Source: Mycolicibacterium boenickei (GTDB lineage: Bacteria > Actinomycetota > Actinomycetes > Mycobacteriales > Mycobacteriaceae). From it: a DNA stretch of 64,000 bases. The stretch is from assembly GCF_010731295.1 (NCBI RefSeq), contig NZ_AP022579.1:4278001-4342000 (forward strand), given 5' to 3'. Below the pieces are notes generated by a model that saw nothing but the letters and a program-made list of their open reading frames with translations, was not told where the DNA came from and did no database searches. The translations under genes were made by a program, and so were the position numbers. Below, piece by piece: positions 45,422 to 54,479 of this stretch (positions are counted from its first letter, which is position 1; each line of letters opens with the position of its first letter).

Positions 45422-46528
45422 ATGCGGGTGGTCCAGGTAGCGAACTTCTACGGTCCGCGATCAGGTGGCCTGCGCACCGCGGTCGACCGTCTCGGCGCGG
45501 AGTATTGCGCCCTGGGCCACGAGGTGTTCCTCATCGTTCCGGGGGCACATCCGCAGCGGCATGTCCTCGCCAGCGGCGTCGTGCGAATCTCCCTGCCCGC
45601 CAGACTCATCCCGTTCACCGGTGGCTACCGCGCGGTGCTGCCGGGTCCGGTGACCACGTTGTTGCAGCAGCTGGGTCCCGACGCCATCGAGGTTTCCGAC
45701 CGGCTGACCCTGCGGTCGCTGGGCCCGTGGGGTCGCAGGCACGGCGTGGCCACCGTGATGATCTCCCACGAACGCCTGGACCGGCTGGTCGGCCAGGTGC
45801 TGCCCCGGACTGCTGCGGTCATGGTGGCGGACTTCGCCAACCGGCGCACTGCGGCCAACTATGACGCCGTGGTGTGCACCACGGGTTTCGCGCGCGAGGA
45901 GTTCGACCGGATCGGCGCGGACAACGTCGCGACCGTCCCGCTCGGCGTGGACCTCGAGCAGTTCCACCCGCGCAGGCGGTGTGCCGAGATGCGCGGGCGC
46001 TGGGCCGCACCGCAGCAGACCCTGCTGGTGCACTGCGGCAGGCTGTCGGTGGAGAAGCATGCCCACCGCAGTATCGATACCGTTGCCGCGCTGCGTGATT
46101 CAGGTGTCGACGCGCAGCTGGTGGTGGTCGGCGAAGGGCCGTTGCGGGCCCGGCTGGAACGGCAGGCCAGCGGGCTGCCGGTCGCCTTCACGGGCTACGT
46201 CGGCTGCCGCGACACCGTGGCCACCATCCTGGCCTCGGCCGATGTCGCGCTCGCGCCGGGGCCGCACGAGACCTTTGGCCTGGCGGCCCTGGAGGCACTC
46301 GCGTGCGGGACTCCGGCGGTGGTGTCGCGGACTTCGGCGCTGGCCGAGATTCTCACCTGCGACAGCGGGGCGACCGCCGACAACGACCCGTACGCCATCG
46401 CACGGGCCGTCACCTCGGTGATCGGCCGGCCCGAACAGCTGCGACGCAGCAGTGCCCGGCAGCGTGCCGAGCAGTTCACCTGGCCGCGGTCGGCGGCCGG
46501 AATGCTCGATGTTCTGGGAGCGCGGTAG
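45422..46528 (+). CDS. GT4-family glycosyltransferase
   Basis: A 368-residue retaining glycosyltransferase of GT-B fold: N-terminal MRVVQVANFYGPRSGGLRTAVDRL, a central LLVHCGRLSVEKHAHRSID, and the C-terminal EX7E motif PHETFGLAALEAL with GTPAVVS. It uses a nucleotide sugar (commonly GDP-mannose or UDP-glucose) and builds a surface or storage glycan; the acceptor cannot be inferred. No signal peptide. A Pho-box-like repeat lies in its leader. Confidence 0.9.
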   Translation: MRVVQVANFYGPRSGGLRTAVDRLGAEYCALGHEVFLIVPGAHPQRHVLASGVVRISLPARLIPFTGGYRAVLPGPVTTLLQQLGPDAIEVSDRLTLRSLGPWGRRHGVATVMISHERLDRLVGQVLPRTAAVMVADFANRRTAANYDAVVCTTGFAREEFDRIGADNVATVPLGVDLEQFHPRRRCAEMRGRWAAPQQTLLVHCGRLSVEKHAHRSIDTVAALRDSGVDAQLVVVGEGPLRARLERQASGLPVAFTGYVGCRDTVATILASADVALAPGPHETFGLAALEALACGTPAVVSRTSALAEILTCDSGATADNDPYAIARAVTSVIGRPEQLRRSSARQRAEQFTWPRSAAGMLDVLGAR

Positions 46529-46637
46529 CCGAACCGACTTTTGCGCACGCTGACGCCAGACCTGGTGCGCCGGTATCCACCGGCCCTATGTTCCCCGGGT
46601 CATATTTACGCGCACGCTGCAGCAAGGACGGTCGAGC

Positions 46638-48065
46638 ATGTCCGAAACCACCACAGCCCCAGAATCGTTGGGCTACCAGCCGCCGCCGACGGGCCGGCAG
46701 CTGCGCGGCAACCTCGGGGTGGCCTCGATCGTTTTCATGGTGGTGGCCGCGGCCGCACCGCTGGGTGTGATCGGTGGTGTGGTGCCGTTGGGTATCGCGT
46801 CCGGCAACGGCGCCGGATTCCCCGCGACGTTCATCGCCGCCACAGTGGTACTGCTGCTGTTCGCGGTCGGCTTCACCGCGATGACGCCGTATGTCGACGA
46901 GGCGGGCGCCTTCTTCTCCTATGTTCGTCAGGCGCTCGGTCTGCCCACCGGCATCGGAATCGCGTTCGTGGCACTGGTGAGTTACGTCGCGCTGGAAGCG
47001 GGGGTGTACGGCCTGCTCGGCCCGGCCGGCGCCGCCGTCGTAGAACTGGCCGGCGGGCCTGCGCTGCCCTGGTGGGTGTTCGCCGCAGCGGCCTTCGCCG
47101 TCACCACCTACCTCGGTTACCGCAACATCGAGCTGTCCAGCCGCGTACTGGGCGTGCTCCTGACCGCCGAGATCGCGATCGTGCTGGTGCTCGACCTGGT
47201 GATCGTGGCCAACGGCGGCGATCACGGACTGTCCTCGGGCATCGTGAGTCCGAGTGCGATCTTCTCCGGGTCACTGGGCATCGGATTGCTTTTCGCGATC
47301 ATCAGTTACGTCGGATTCGAGGCCACCGCGATCTTCCGGGACGAGGCCCGGACTCCCGAACGGACGATTCCACGGGCCACCTACCTGGCGCTGATCCTGA
47401 TCGGGGTGTTCTATGCCGTCACCAGCTGGGCGCTGATCTCGGGTTGGGGCGACGAGCAGGCCATCGCCCGCGCCACCGACTCCGGTTCCACGTTCCTCGG
47501 CGACACCGCACGCCGGTATGTCGGCGCCGCGGGCGCCGACATCATCACGGTCCTGTACTTCACCAGCCTGTTCGCCTGCATCCTGGCCTTCCACAATGTG
47601 GCGTCGCGGTACGTGTTCGCGCTCTCGCAGCGCGACGTACTGCCCGCGCGGCTGAGCCGACCGCATCACCGGCACGGCTCACCGCACCAGGCCTCGCTGT
47701 GGATCTCCGGTGTGGTGGCGGTCAGCGTGCTGCTGGCGGTGGTGTTCGGGCTGGATCCGGCCGCGCAGTTCTACACCTGGTTCGCCGGGGCGACGACGGT
47801 CGGTGTGGTCCTTCTGATGATCGCCACCAGCGTCGCGGTGCTGGTCTACTTCGCTCGCGATCGGCACGGCCATTCGCTGTGGCGGGTCCGGATCGCCCCG
47901 GCCCTCGGTCTGGCGGGCCTGCTGGGCGCATTGGTGCTGATCCTGACCAACCTCAATGACCTGGTCGGCGGTTCCAGTGTGCTGGCCTGGGTGATCGTCG
48001 GTGTGCTTGTCGCCGCGTTCACGGCCGGTGTGGTGGTGGGCCGTCGGGTGGGGAGCGTCTCGTGA
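46638..48065 (+). CDS. APC-superfamily amino acid/amine permease
   Basis: A 475-residue transporter with about 12 membrane helices: LGVASIVFMVVAAAAPLGVIGGVVPLG at residues 28-54 is the unwound TM1 region of APC permeases, and GIGLLFAIISYVGFEATAIFRDEARTPERTIPRA in the middle is typical of the AAT/ABT-like group. Substrates of such proteins are amino acids or amines. GTGA overlap with the GS-like gene downstream (4 bp) shows tight co-translation, so it is probably the uptake system for that pathway. ATG 46638 is preceded by GGACGGTCGAGC, a weak Shine-Dalgarno. Confidence 0.9.
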   Translation: MSETTTAPESLGYQPPPTGRQLRGNLGVASIVFMVVAAAAPLGVIGGVVPLGIASGNGAGFPATFIAATVVLLLFAVGFTAMTPYVDEAGAFFSYVRQALGLPTGIGIAFVALVSYVALEAGVYGLLGPAGAAVVELAGGPALPWWVFAAAAFAVTTYLGYRNIELSSRVLGVLLTAEIAIVLVLDLVIVANGGDHGLSSGIVSPSAIFSGSLGIGLLFAIISYVGFEATAIFRDEARTPERTIPRATYLALILIGVFYAVTSWALISGWGDEQAIARATDSGSTFLGDTARRYVGAAGADIITVLYFTSLFACILAFHNVASRYVFALSQRDVLPARLSRPHHRHGSPHQASLWISGVVAVSVLLAVVFGLDPAAQFYTWFAGATTVGVVLLMIATSVAVLVYFARDRHGHSLWRVRIAPALGLAGLLGALVLILTNLNDLVGGSSVLAWVIVGVLVAAFTAGVVVGRRVGSVS

Positions 48066-49405
48066 CGGTCAACGGCACGGTGAGCGCCGCGGCGCCGAGT
48101 GCCGAGGACGCTGCGGCGCACGGCATCGCGGACGGCTCGATCACCGAGATCGAAGTCGCCTGGAGCGATCCCTTCGGTCACGCACAAGGCAAGCGCATCC
48201 CGGCCGCCGGTTTTCTGGACCGGGCGCGTGGCGCCGGATTCGCCTTCTGTGAGGCATCTTTGGGATGGAACGCCGATGCCACGGTGATCGACGGGCTGCG
48301 ACTGACGAACTGGGACGGCGGCTATCCCGACGTATACGCGGTGCCGGACCTGTCGACCTTCCGGCAGCTGCCGTGGCGACCCGGCACCGGGCACGTGATC
48401 TCCGACATCGTCACCCATGACCGCAGCCCTTCGCAGCTCGATCCCCGCGCGGTGCTCCGCCGGGTGCTCGCAGCGCTGGCCGAGCTCGGCTACACCGCCA
48501 AGGTCGGCGTCGAGTTGGAGTTCTATCTGCTCGACCCGGACGGTTCGGCGTTCCAGCCCGACATCCATGCCTACTCGCTGGAGAACGCCAACGCCCTGGA
48601 CCCGCTGCTGAGCGACCTGCAGCAGACCCTCGCCGCCTTCACCCGGCTGGAAGGGATCGAAACCGAATACGGCCCAGGGCAGGTCGAGGCGAACCTGATC
48701 TACGCCGATGCCCTGGAAGCCGCCGACGATGCCGCCCGGCTCAAGTACGCGGCCAAAGAGGTGGCCCGACGGCACGGCAAGATCGCCAGCTTCATGCCGA
48801 AGCCGTTCACCGAACATTCGGGCAGCTCGGCGCATCTGCACATCTCGCTGTGGCGGGACGGCGAGCCTGCCTTCGCGCCCCAGCACGGCGCCGAGAACCC
48901 GCTGGCGCTGTGGTCGATTGCCGGGCTGCTCGAGCATCTGCCGTCGATCACGCTGTTCGGTGCGCACTCGGTCAACGCCTACCGGCGGTTCGTGCCGGAT
49001 TCGTTCGCGCCGGCCACGGTGACCTGGAGCCGGGACAACCGCAGCGCGGCGGTGCGATCCCTGGTGGACGCCGACCCGTCGGCGACCCGTATCGAATTGC
49101 GCAGTGGTGCTTCGGATTCCAACCCGTACTGGCTGGTGGCGGCGGCGCTGGCCGCAGTGGTCGCCGGGATCCGGGCGCAACGTACACCGCCGGCCGCCGA
49201 GGGCGGCAACCTGTATGAGAAGGGAACCTCGTTGCCGGAGTCTCTCGGCGTCGCGATCGCACTGGCCACCCAGGACGACACCGTTGCCGAGATTCTCGGG
49301 CACGATTCCGTGCAGGATTTCGCCGCGATCGCGCACAGCGAATGGCGCGAATACGGTCGTCACGTCAGTGATTGGGAACGCCGACGTTATCTGGCCGGCT
49401 CATGA
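48062..49405 (+). CDS. Glutamine synthetase-like gamma-glutamyl-amine ligase (GlnA4-type)
   Basis: A 447-residue GS-fold ligase. Metal-site features are kept: KVGVELEFYLL (Glu-x-Glu), EYGPGQVEANL, SSAHLHISLW, plus AYRRFVPDSFAPATVTW (the glutamate-binding Arg loop) and RIELRSGASDSNPYW. The second metal region deviates from glutamine synthetase, and residues for ammonium binding are not evident, so it probably gamma-glutamylates an amine rather than ammonia (as Streptomyces GlnA4 does with ethanolamine). It overlaps the permease gene by 4 bp and the DszC-like gene by 4 bp, forming one unit. Confidence 0.87.
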   Translation: MTVNGTVSAAAPSAEDAAAHGIADGSITEIEVAWSDPFGHAQGKRIPAAGFLDRARGAGFAFCEASLGWNADATVIDGLRLTNWDGGYPDVYAVPDLSTFRQLPWRPGTGHVISDIVTHDRSPSQLDPRAVLRRVLAALAELGYTAKVGVELEFYLLDPDGSAFQPDIHAYSLENANALDPLLSDLQQTLAAFTRLEGIETEYGPGQVEANLIYADALEAADDAARLKYAAKEVARRHGKIASFMPKPFTEHSGSSAHLHISLWRDGEPAFAPQHGAENPLALWSIAGLLEHLPSITLFGAHSVNAYRRFVPDSFAPATVTWSRDNRSAAVRSLVDADPSATRIELRSGASDSNPYWLVAAALAAVVAGIRAQRTPPAAEGGNLYEKGTSLPESLGVAIALATQDDTVAEILGHDSVQDFAAIAHSEWREYGRHVSDWERRRYLAGS

Positions 49406-50628
49406 CCGCGACCGTGAACGGCTCCGAGACCGAACACCGACAGCCGCTGGGCGGTTCGGTGGCCGACCGGCTGGGACGGCTTCCGGAGATCGTCGACGAG
49501 CTTCGGCATGGGGATGTGGCCGCCGAACGGGACCGGGTGCTCCAGCACGACGCGGTACACCGGCTTCGGGTCGCCGGGCTGCTCGCCTTGCGGGTGCCCA
49601 CGCGCTACGGCGGACCCGGCGGCAGTGTGCGCGATGTGCTGGGCGTGGTGATCGAGATCGCGCGTGCCAGTTCCAATGTCGCTCAGGCGCTCCGGGCTCA
49701 TTTCGGATATGCCGAACGGCTGTTGAGCAATCGCGCCACCGAAGACGAGCGCGGGCGATGGTTCGCCCGGATCAACGACGGGCTGGTGTTCGGCAACGCG
49801 ATCACCGACGGGACGGGCCGCTCGCCCTCGAGTGCCGACACCACCGTCCTGCCCGGAGACGACGGGGTGCTGCGGCTCGACGGCTACAAGTTCTATTCGA
49901 CCGGATCGTTGTTCGCCGACGTCATCGCGGTGTCGGCGGTGGACGCCGAGGGGCGCGACCTGCAGGCGATCGTGCCGACGGATCGTGCCGGGGTCGAACT
50001 CTTCGACGACTGGGACGGATTCGGCCAGCGGTTGACGGCCAGCGGCGGCACTCGGTTCACCGACGTGGTGGTGCACCCCGACGAGGTCACCACGGTGTCC
50101 GACGGAAATCACCTGGGCCACAGCACCACGTTCCTGCAGCTGTATCTGGCGGCGGTGGCAGCCGGCATCGCGTACGGCGTCCTCGACGACGCCGTGCGAT
50201 ATGTGCGCACCAAAGCCCGACCCGCCGCGCACTCCCTGGCCGACACCGCAGCGGCGGACCCGTTCGTCCTGCAGGCGGTGGGCGATATCGCGGCCGATGC
50301 AGAGGCCGCGGGCACTCTGGTACTCAGCGCGGCGGACGCGGTCGACGCTGTGGTGGACGGTGGCCGACAGCACGACGGGCAGGCGCTCGCCGACCTGGCG
50401 ATCACGGTTGCCCGCGCGCAGCTGGTGGCCGAGCGGCTGACCCTGTCCGCGGCGCAGCGGTTGTTCGACACCGGTGGCGCTTCGGCCACGTCGCGGTCGC
50501 TCAATCTGGACCGGCACTGGCGCAATGCCCGCACGGTGGCGAGTCATAACCCGTTGGCCTACAAGGCATATGCAGCGGGAAACTTCGCGGTCAACGGGGT
50601 CTGGCCGCCTGCCAACGGATACTTCTGA
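49402..50628 (+). CDS. Acyl-CoA dehydrogenase-fold flavin monooxygenase (DszC/SfnB-like)
   Basis: A 408-residue protein of the acyl-CoA dehydrogenase superfamily in its monooxygenase branch: FGYAERLLSNRATEDERGRWFARINDGLVFGNAITDG, LDGYKFYSTGSLFADVIAVSAV and a C-terminal helical domain ending NLDRHWRNARTVASHNPLAYKA, as in DszC, SfnB and related FMNH2-dependent oxygenases. The catalytic-base Glu of dehydrogenases is absent. ATG 49402 (not an upstream in-frame ATG) overlaps the ligase stop (ATGA), and a reduced flavin supply is not encoded nearby. Likely oxidises the gamma-glutamylated amine made by the preceding ligase. Confidence 0.85.
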   Translation: MTATVNGSETEHRQPLGGSVADRLGRLPEIVDELRHGDVAAERDRVLQHDAVHRLRVAGLLALRVPTRYGGPGGSVRDVLGVVIEIARASSNVAQALRAHFGYAERLLSNRATEDERGRWFARINDGLVFGNAITDGTGRSPSSADTTVLPGDDGVLRLDGYKFYSTGSLFADVIAVSAVDAEGRDLQAIVPTDRAGVELFDDWDGFGQRLTASGGTRFTDVVVHPDEVTTVSDGNHLGHSTTFLQLYLAAVAAGIAYGVLDDAVRYVRTKARPAAHSLADTAAADPFVLQAVGDIAADAEAAGTLVLSAADAVDAVVDGGRQHDGQALADLAITVARAQLVAERLTLSAAQRLFDTGGASATSRSLNLDRHWRNARTVASHNPLAYKAYAAGNFAVNGVWPPANGYF

Positions 50629-50712
50629 GTCGCCGGATCGGCAGAATCGGGCACATCACGCCGTGGCGGAGACGATAATCGTCTGCGGCCAGGACAACCC
50701 CAGGGGGCCCGG

Positions 50713-51099
50713 ATGTGTCGACTTGCAGCGTTGGCGGTGTCGTTGTTCTTGCTCGCGGGGGCGAGTGTTGCCTGCGGGCAAGCCAATTCGCCGTCCGGTC
50801 ACGGCGAGCACTCCGAGGCGGTCACCACCAGCCCCGGTGCGTCCGTCCCGGCCGGGCCCGCCATCACGATCGAGGGGATGGGTTTCGGCTCCCTGGGGCC
50901 CGTCGCCCCGGGGACCCAGATCACGATCATCAACAACGACGAGGTCGAGCACTCGGTCACGTCGCGGACCAAGGGACTGTTCGACGTCCACGTCGAAGGC
51001 AAGGGGCGGGCGACGCTGACAGCTCCCCAACAACCGGGGGAGTACGCCTTCTACTGCCTCTACCACCCGGCGATGCTGGGCACCCTCACGGTGAAGTAG
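50713..51099 (+). CDS. Cupredoxin-domain exported protein
   Basis: A 128-residue protein with an N-terminal export signal ending near VACGQ (Cys21; the lipobox ASVAC is imperfect) and a plastocyanin-like domain. Type-1 copper ligands fit well: His80 (EHS), Cys115, His118 and Met121 in YCLYHPAM, the Cys-x2-His-x2-Met spacing. It would shuttle electrons or hold copper outside the membrane; the partner is unknown. A His-rich segment (GHGEHSEAV) after the signal may bind metal. Its stop lies 4 bp from the convergent P450 stop. Confidence 0.84.
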   Translation: MCRLAALAVSLFLLAGASVACGQANSPSGHGEHSEAVTTSPGASVPAGPAITIEGMGFGSLGPVAPGTQITIINNDEVEHSVTSRTKGLFDVHVEGKGRATLTAPQQPGEYAFYCLYHPAMLGTLTVK

Positions 51100-51103
51100 C
51101 CCC

Positions 51104-52384
51104 TCAGCGCGTCGACCAGGCCACCGGCATGCGCTTGATGCCGTGGATGAACTGCGACTGCAGCCGGTCGGGTTCCTCGGTCACGGCGATGTCGGGCAGT
51201 TGGCGATGCAGTTCCTCGAACGCCACCGTGATCTCACGGCGCGCCAGGTTTGCTCCGAGGCAGAAATGCGCACCGCCACCACCGAATCCGAGGTGGGGAT
51301 TGGGATGGCGGGTGACGTCGAACAGCCACGGATCGGCAAACTTCGACTCGTCCCGATTCGCCGATCCGTACCACAGCGTCACCTTGGCCCCGGCGGGCAG
51401 CGAGGTGCCGCCGAGCATGGTGTCCTGGGTGACCGTGCGGCGCATATAGCTCACCGGCGACGCCCAGCGCACGATCTCCTCCACCGCGGTGGGAGCCAGC
51501 TCCTCGTACCGTGACCACCACTTCTGGCGCTGTTCGGGAAATCGGGTGAGCGCGAGCACGCCGTGGCTGATCGCGTTGCGGGTGGTCTCGTTTCCCGCGA
51601 CCACCAGCAGGATGAAGAAGGAGGCCACCTCAGCCGAGGTCAGCCGTTCGCCGTCGACCTCGGCTTGCACCAGGCTCGTGGTGAGGTCCTCAGTGGGCAC
51701 TGCGCGGCGCTGATCGGCCAGGGCGGTGGCATACGCGCCGATGTCCATCGCCACCTGGACGAACTCGTCGAAGTCGGTGGTCAGATCTGGATCGCCGAAC
51801 CCAAGGATCACGTTGGTCCAGTGGAAGATCTGCTGATGGTCGGGCTCGGGGATGCCCATCATGTCGCAGATGATCTGCAGCGGTAAGGGGCCGGCGAGTT
51901 CGGTGACCAGTTCGGCGTTGCCGTCCGGATTTCTGGCCACCATGTCGGCGACCAGTCGCCGGGCCCGGTCACGGACGGAATCCTCGATCAAGGCCACCAC
52001 CCGAGGCGTGAACGCGCTGCGCACGATGTTGCGCAGGCGGGTGTGACGCGGATCGTCCATCACGATCATGGATCCGAAATACTCGGCCAACTCCGCGGTT
52101 TGGTCACCGATGGTGATGCCGGACGCGGAACTGAAGATCTCCGGGTGGCGGCTGGCCTGGAACACATCGTCATACCTGGTCACCGCCCAGTGCCCGGGGC
52201 TCTCCGGAAAACCCTCGAGGACGCATGCCGGGTGATACGAGATCGGGTCGTCGCGGCGCAGTGCGGCGAACGCTCCGTCGCGGATGTCGTCGTCCTCGCG
52301 CCAGAACTGCCAAGACCCGAGATCGATCTCGGAGCGCGGAATGTCGGGAGGAGGTGCGCCGTTGACCCGCGGTGCGATACCCAC
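51104..52384 (-). CDS. cyp124: Cytochrome P450, CYP124 family
   Basis: A 426-residue P450 that closely tracks M. tuberculosis CYP124A1 (methyl-branched lipid omega-hydroxylase) from memory: VNGAPPPDIP near the N-terminus, FGSMIVMDDPRHTRLRNIV, GPLPLQIICDMMGIPEPDHQ, the I-helix ILLVVAGNETTRN, EEIVRWASPVSYMRRT, and the heme-loop HLGFGGGGAHFCLGANLARR with Cys375. GTG 52384 is chosen because it gives the CYP124 N-terminus; the open frame upstream is not supported. It probably hydroxylates the terminal methyl of isoprenoid, phytanate-like or sterol side chains. No ferredoxin gene is adjacent. Confidence 0.93.
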   Translation of the reverse strand: MGIAPRVNGAPPPDIPRSEIDLGSWQFWREDDDIRDGAFAALRRDDPISYHPACVLEGFPESPGHWAVTRYDDVFQASRHPEIFSSASGITIGDQTAELAEYFGSMIVMDDPRHTRLRNIVRSAFTPRVVALIEDSVRDRARRLVADMVARNPDGNAELVTELAGPLPLQIICDMMGIPEPDHQQIFHWTNVILGFGDPDLTTDFDEFVQVAMDIGAYATALADQRRAVPTEDLTTSLVQAEVDGERLTSAEVASFFILLVVAGNETTRNAISHGVLALTRFPEQRQKWWSRYEELAPTAVEEIVRWASPVSYMRRTVTQDTMLGGTSLPAGAKVTLWYGSANRDESKFADPWLFDVTRHPNPHLGFGGGGAHFCLGANLARREITVAFEELHRQLPDIAVTEEPDRLQSQFIHGIKRMPVAWSTR

Positions 52385-52563
52385 CCCGCCAGGGTAGGTC
52401 CGCAGCCGGTTCGGAAAACGGGTAACGCTCGGATCCGCCTCGGCGATACCCCACTGGGGTGCACGTTTCGCCGCTCGCATCAGGGCCGAGTTGCAAGGCG
52501 TTGCGGCGCCGGGCCATTGGGGGATGGCCAGCGCCGGGGTCACGACTCTTAGGAGGTCCAGGT

Positions 52564-53031
52564 ATGAAACTGTCCAAGTTCGTGGCGGCTGCGTTGACGG
52601 TCGGTGCGTTCGGAATGGGCGTCACGGGAATGGGGGTTCCGGTGGCGTCGGCGTCGCCTGCGGTGCCCGCACCGCTCAAGCCGGGGCACGGCAACGACGA
52701 CTGCTTCCCGTTCTGCAACGGCGGGCCGCCCGGCCATGATCGGGATTTCGACGGTCGGGGTCACGGCCCTGACTTCGACAACCGCGGTCACTGGGACGAC
52801 AAGGGTCCGTGGTGGGCGAACAACCGGCACGACTGGTGGGACGACCGCCAGGGCCCGCCGCCGTGGGGCTGGGGCCCGCCGCCACCGTTCCATTGGCGGG
52901 GCGGACCGTTGCCGCCGACCATCAACTACTGGGGCTACAACTTGAACCCCGTGTGGGACAACGGGTTCCGGCAATGGGGCGTGTGGCTGTTCGGCGTCTG
53001 GATCCCGATCATCGGCGTCGGCGTCGGCTGA
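52564..53031 (+). CDS. Exported tryptophan/glycine/proline-rich protein
   Basis: A 155-residue protein behind a strong AGGAGGTCC ribosome-binding site, with a signal peptide (MKLSKFVAAALTVGAFGMGV...VASA) and a mature part of low complexity: RDFDGRGHGPDFDNRG, WWANNRHDWWDDRQG, PPPWGWGPPPPFHW, then a hydrophobic, Trp-rich end NYWGYNLNPVWDNGFRQWG-type segment finishing FGVWIPIIGVGVG. Such secreted mycobacterial proteins are of unknown function; the DW/GP-rich half is probably disordered and the tail may associate with membrane. Only two cysteines (CFPFC) are present. Confidence 0.8.
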   Translation: MKLSKFVAAALTVGAFGMGVTGMGVPVASASPAVPAPLKPGHGNDDCFPFCNGGPPGHDRDFDGRGHGPDFDNRGHWDDKGPWWANNRHDWWDDRQGPPPWGWGPPPPFHWRGGPLPPTINYWGYNLNPVWDNGFRQWGVWLFGVWIPIIGVGVG

Positions 53032-53070
53032 TGCCCCGTTGGTAGTGCCACCGGCCACGCCGCATGCCGG

Positions 53071-53511
53071 TCAGCCGCTCTCCCGGGTGGGGCCCTCGTC
53101 GTCGTCCTGATCGGGGTCGTCCTGATCGTGGCGCACGACGCGGACCCGCCCGTGTGGCAGGCATGCGGCGTAGCCGTGGTACTTCCCGTACAGCTCCCAC
53201 GAGGTGTGGCCCTCGTCGGGCCGGACGTCGATCCGGTGACCGTCGGAGAAGCTCAGGTGGAGGCTGCCGTCCTTCTCCCAGTCGGCATGCGTGCAGCGCT
53301 GGCCGGCGAAATCGAACAGCGGGCGGACCTCATTGCGTAGTGACCGGGGGTCCAGTGACACCACTTCGGAGTCGTCGGAGCCCGTCGCGGGCAGCGTAAG
53401 TTCCAGCGGAACCGAGATGACCAGTTCGTTGTAGTCGTCGAGGTTGAGCACCAGGCCATCACGAAACGTGATCCGCTGGACCAAGCACCCTTGAATCCAT
53501 TGTTCGCTCAT
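53071..53511 (-). CDS. Mycobacterial DUF6188-like protein
   Basis: A 146-residue soluble protein: MSEQWIQGCLVQRITFRDGLVLNLDDYNELVISVPLELTL, a middle LRNEVRPLFDFAGQRCTHADWEKDGSLHLSFSDGHRIDV, then SWELYGKYHGYAACLPHGRVRVVRHD and an acidic tail DDPDQDDDEG. That pattern occurs in many mycobacteria and is labelled DUF6188 as far as I remember; no function is known. The start at 53511 is chosen; an upstream frame exists to 53544. It is divergent from the LLM oxidoreductase, 86 bp away. Confidence 0.75.
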   Translation of the reverse strand: MSEQWIQGCLVQRITFRDGLVLNLDDYNELVISVPLELTLPATGSDDSEVVSLDPRSLRNEVRPLFDFAGQRCTHADWEKDGSLHLSFSDGHRIDVRPDEGHTSWELYGKYHGYAACLPHGRVRVVRHDQDDPDQDDDEGPTRESG

Positions 53512-53597
53512 TGTCTTACTCTGTACCGCCGGACGACCGGGCACAAGAGGCGCCTTCGCGGTGTTACGCCCAGTATGGATGGCACGGGAACATATCG

Positions 53598-54479
53598 ATG
53601 AAGGTTCGATTCGGCGTGGGGCTGGGCGCTGAAACCAGTCCGGACGAGCTGGGCGGCATCGTCGATCACCTGGAGAGTTCCGGTATCGACTCGGTGTGGT
53701 TCTCCGAGCTGGTCTACACCCCGGCGGTGGATCCTTTCGTCGGCATGGCCTACGCGCTGGCCCGCACCCGGCGGCTCAAGGTCGGGACCTCGGTCGCGAT
53801 CCTGCCGGGCCGCCATCCGGTTCTGGTGGCCAAGCAACTGGCCTCACTGGCGGCGCTGGCACCCAAGCGGGTGCTGCCCGCGTTCGGCCTGCATTCGGCG
53901 TTGCCGGCCGAGCGGGACATCTTCGTCGTCCCCGATGGGCGCCGGGCCGCGGTGTTCGACGAATCGCTGGCCCTGCTGCGATCGGCGCTACACGGCGGTG
54001 ACGTGTCGTTCGAGGGCGAGTACTTCACCGCCCGCTCGGCACAGGTACAGCCGCTGCCGGCGACGCCGATCGACATCTGGTTGGGGGGATCGGCTCCGGC
54101 GGCCCTGACCCGCATCGGCAAATACGGCGACGGGTGGCTGGGCAGTTTCCTCACCCCCGACGAGGCGGGCGCGGCGCGCCGGCGCATCGAAGCCGAGGCG
54201 GTTGCCGCGGGCCGCAGCATCGAGGCCGACCACTACGGCATCAGCCTCGCCGTCGGGGACGGCACGCTCCCGGCAGATCTGCTCGCCGCGGTCCGTCGCC
54301 GCCGACCTGACGTCGACCCCCACGAACTGGTCGCCGCCGATTGGCCCGACCTGCATCGTCAGCTCGACGGCTATCTGGCAGCCGGCCTGACCAAGTTCGT
54401 GATCAGGGCGGCCGGACCGGCCGGCCGCAAGGGGTTCCTGGAGCGGTTCACCGCCGAGCTGCTGCCGCGGCAGAACTGA
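53598..54479 (+). CDS. LLM-class F420-dependent oxidoreductase
   Basis: A 293-residue TIM-barrel protein of the luciferase-like monooxygenase class: MKVRFGVGLGAETSPDELGGIVDHLESSGIDSVWFSEL, ARTRRLKVGTSVAILPGRHPVLVAKQLASLAALAPKRVLPAFGLH, and the late IDIWLGGSAPAALTRIGKYGDGWL. Mycobacterial members use coenzyme F420 to reduce aldehydes or imines; the substrate is unknown. The frame extends upstream to 53511 but ATG 53598 fits the barrel start. Nothing in the neighbours points to a substrate. Confidence 0.87.
   Translation: MKVRFGVGLGAETSPDELGGIVDHLESSGIDSVWFSELVYTPAVDPFVGMAYALARTRRLKVGTSVAILPGRHPVLVAKQLASLAALAPKRVLPAFGLHSALPAERDIFVVPDGRRAAVFDESLALLRSALHGGDVSFEGEYFTARSAQVQPLPATPIDIWLGGSAPAALTRIGKYGDGWLGSFLTPDEAGAARRRIEAEAVAAGRSIEADHYGISLAVGDGTLPADLLAAVRRRRPDVDPHELVAADWPDLHRQLDGYLAAGLTKFVIRAAGPAGRKGFLERFTAELLPRQN

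Noticed and set aside
46541..47959. 472-codon frame over the APC permease in a second plus-strand frame
   Set aside because: Arg/Gly/Ala-rich frame-shift shadow with no hydrophobic segments or domains.
52385..52563. KstR-like site upstream of cyp124
   Set aside because: CYP124 enzymes can act on sterols, so I looked for TnnAACnnGTTnnA here, but no match was found.
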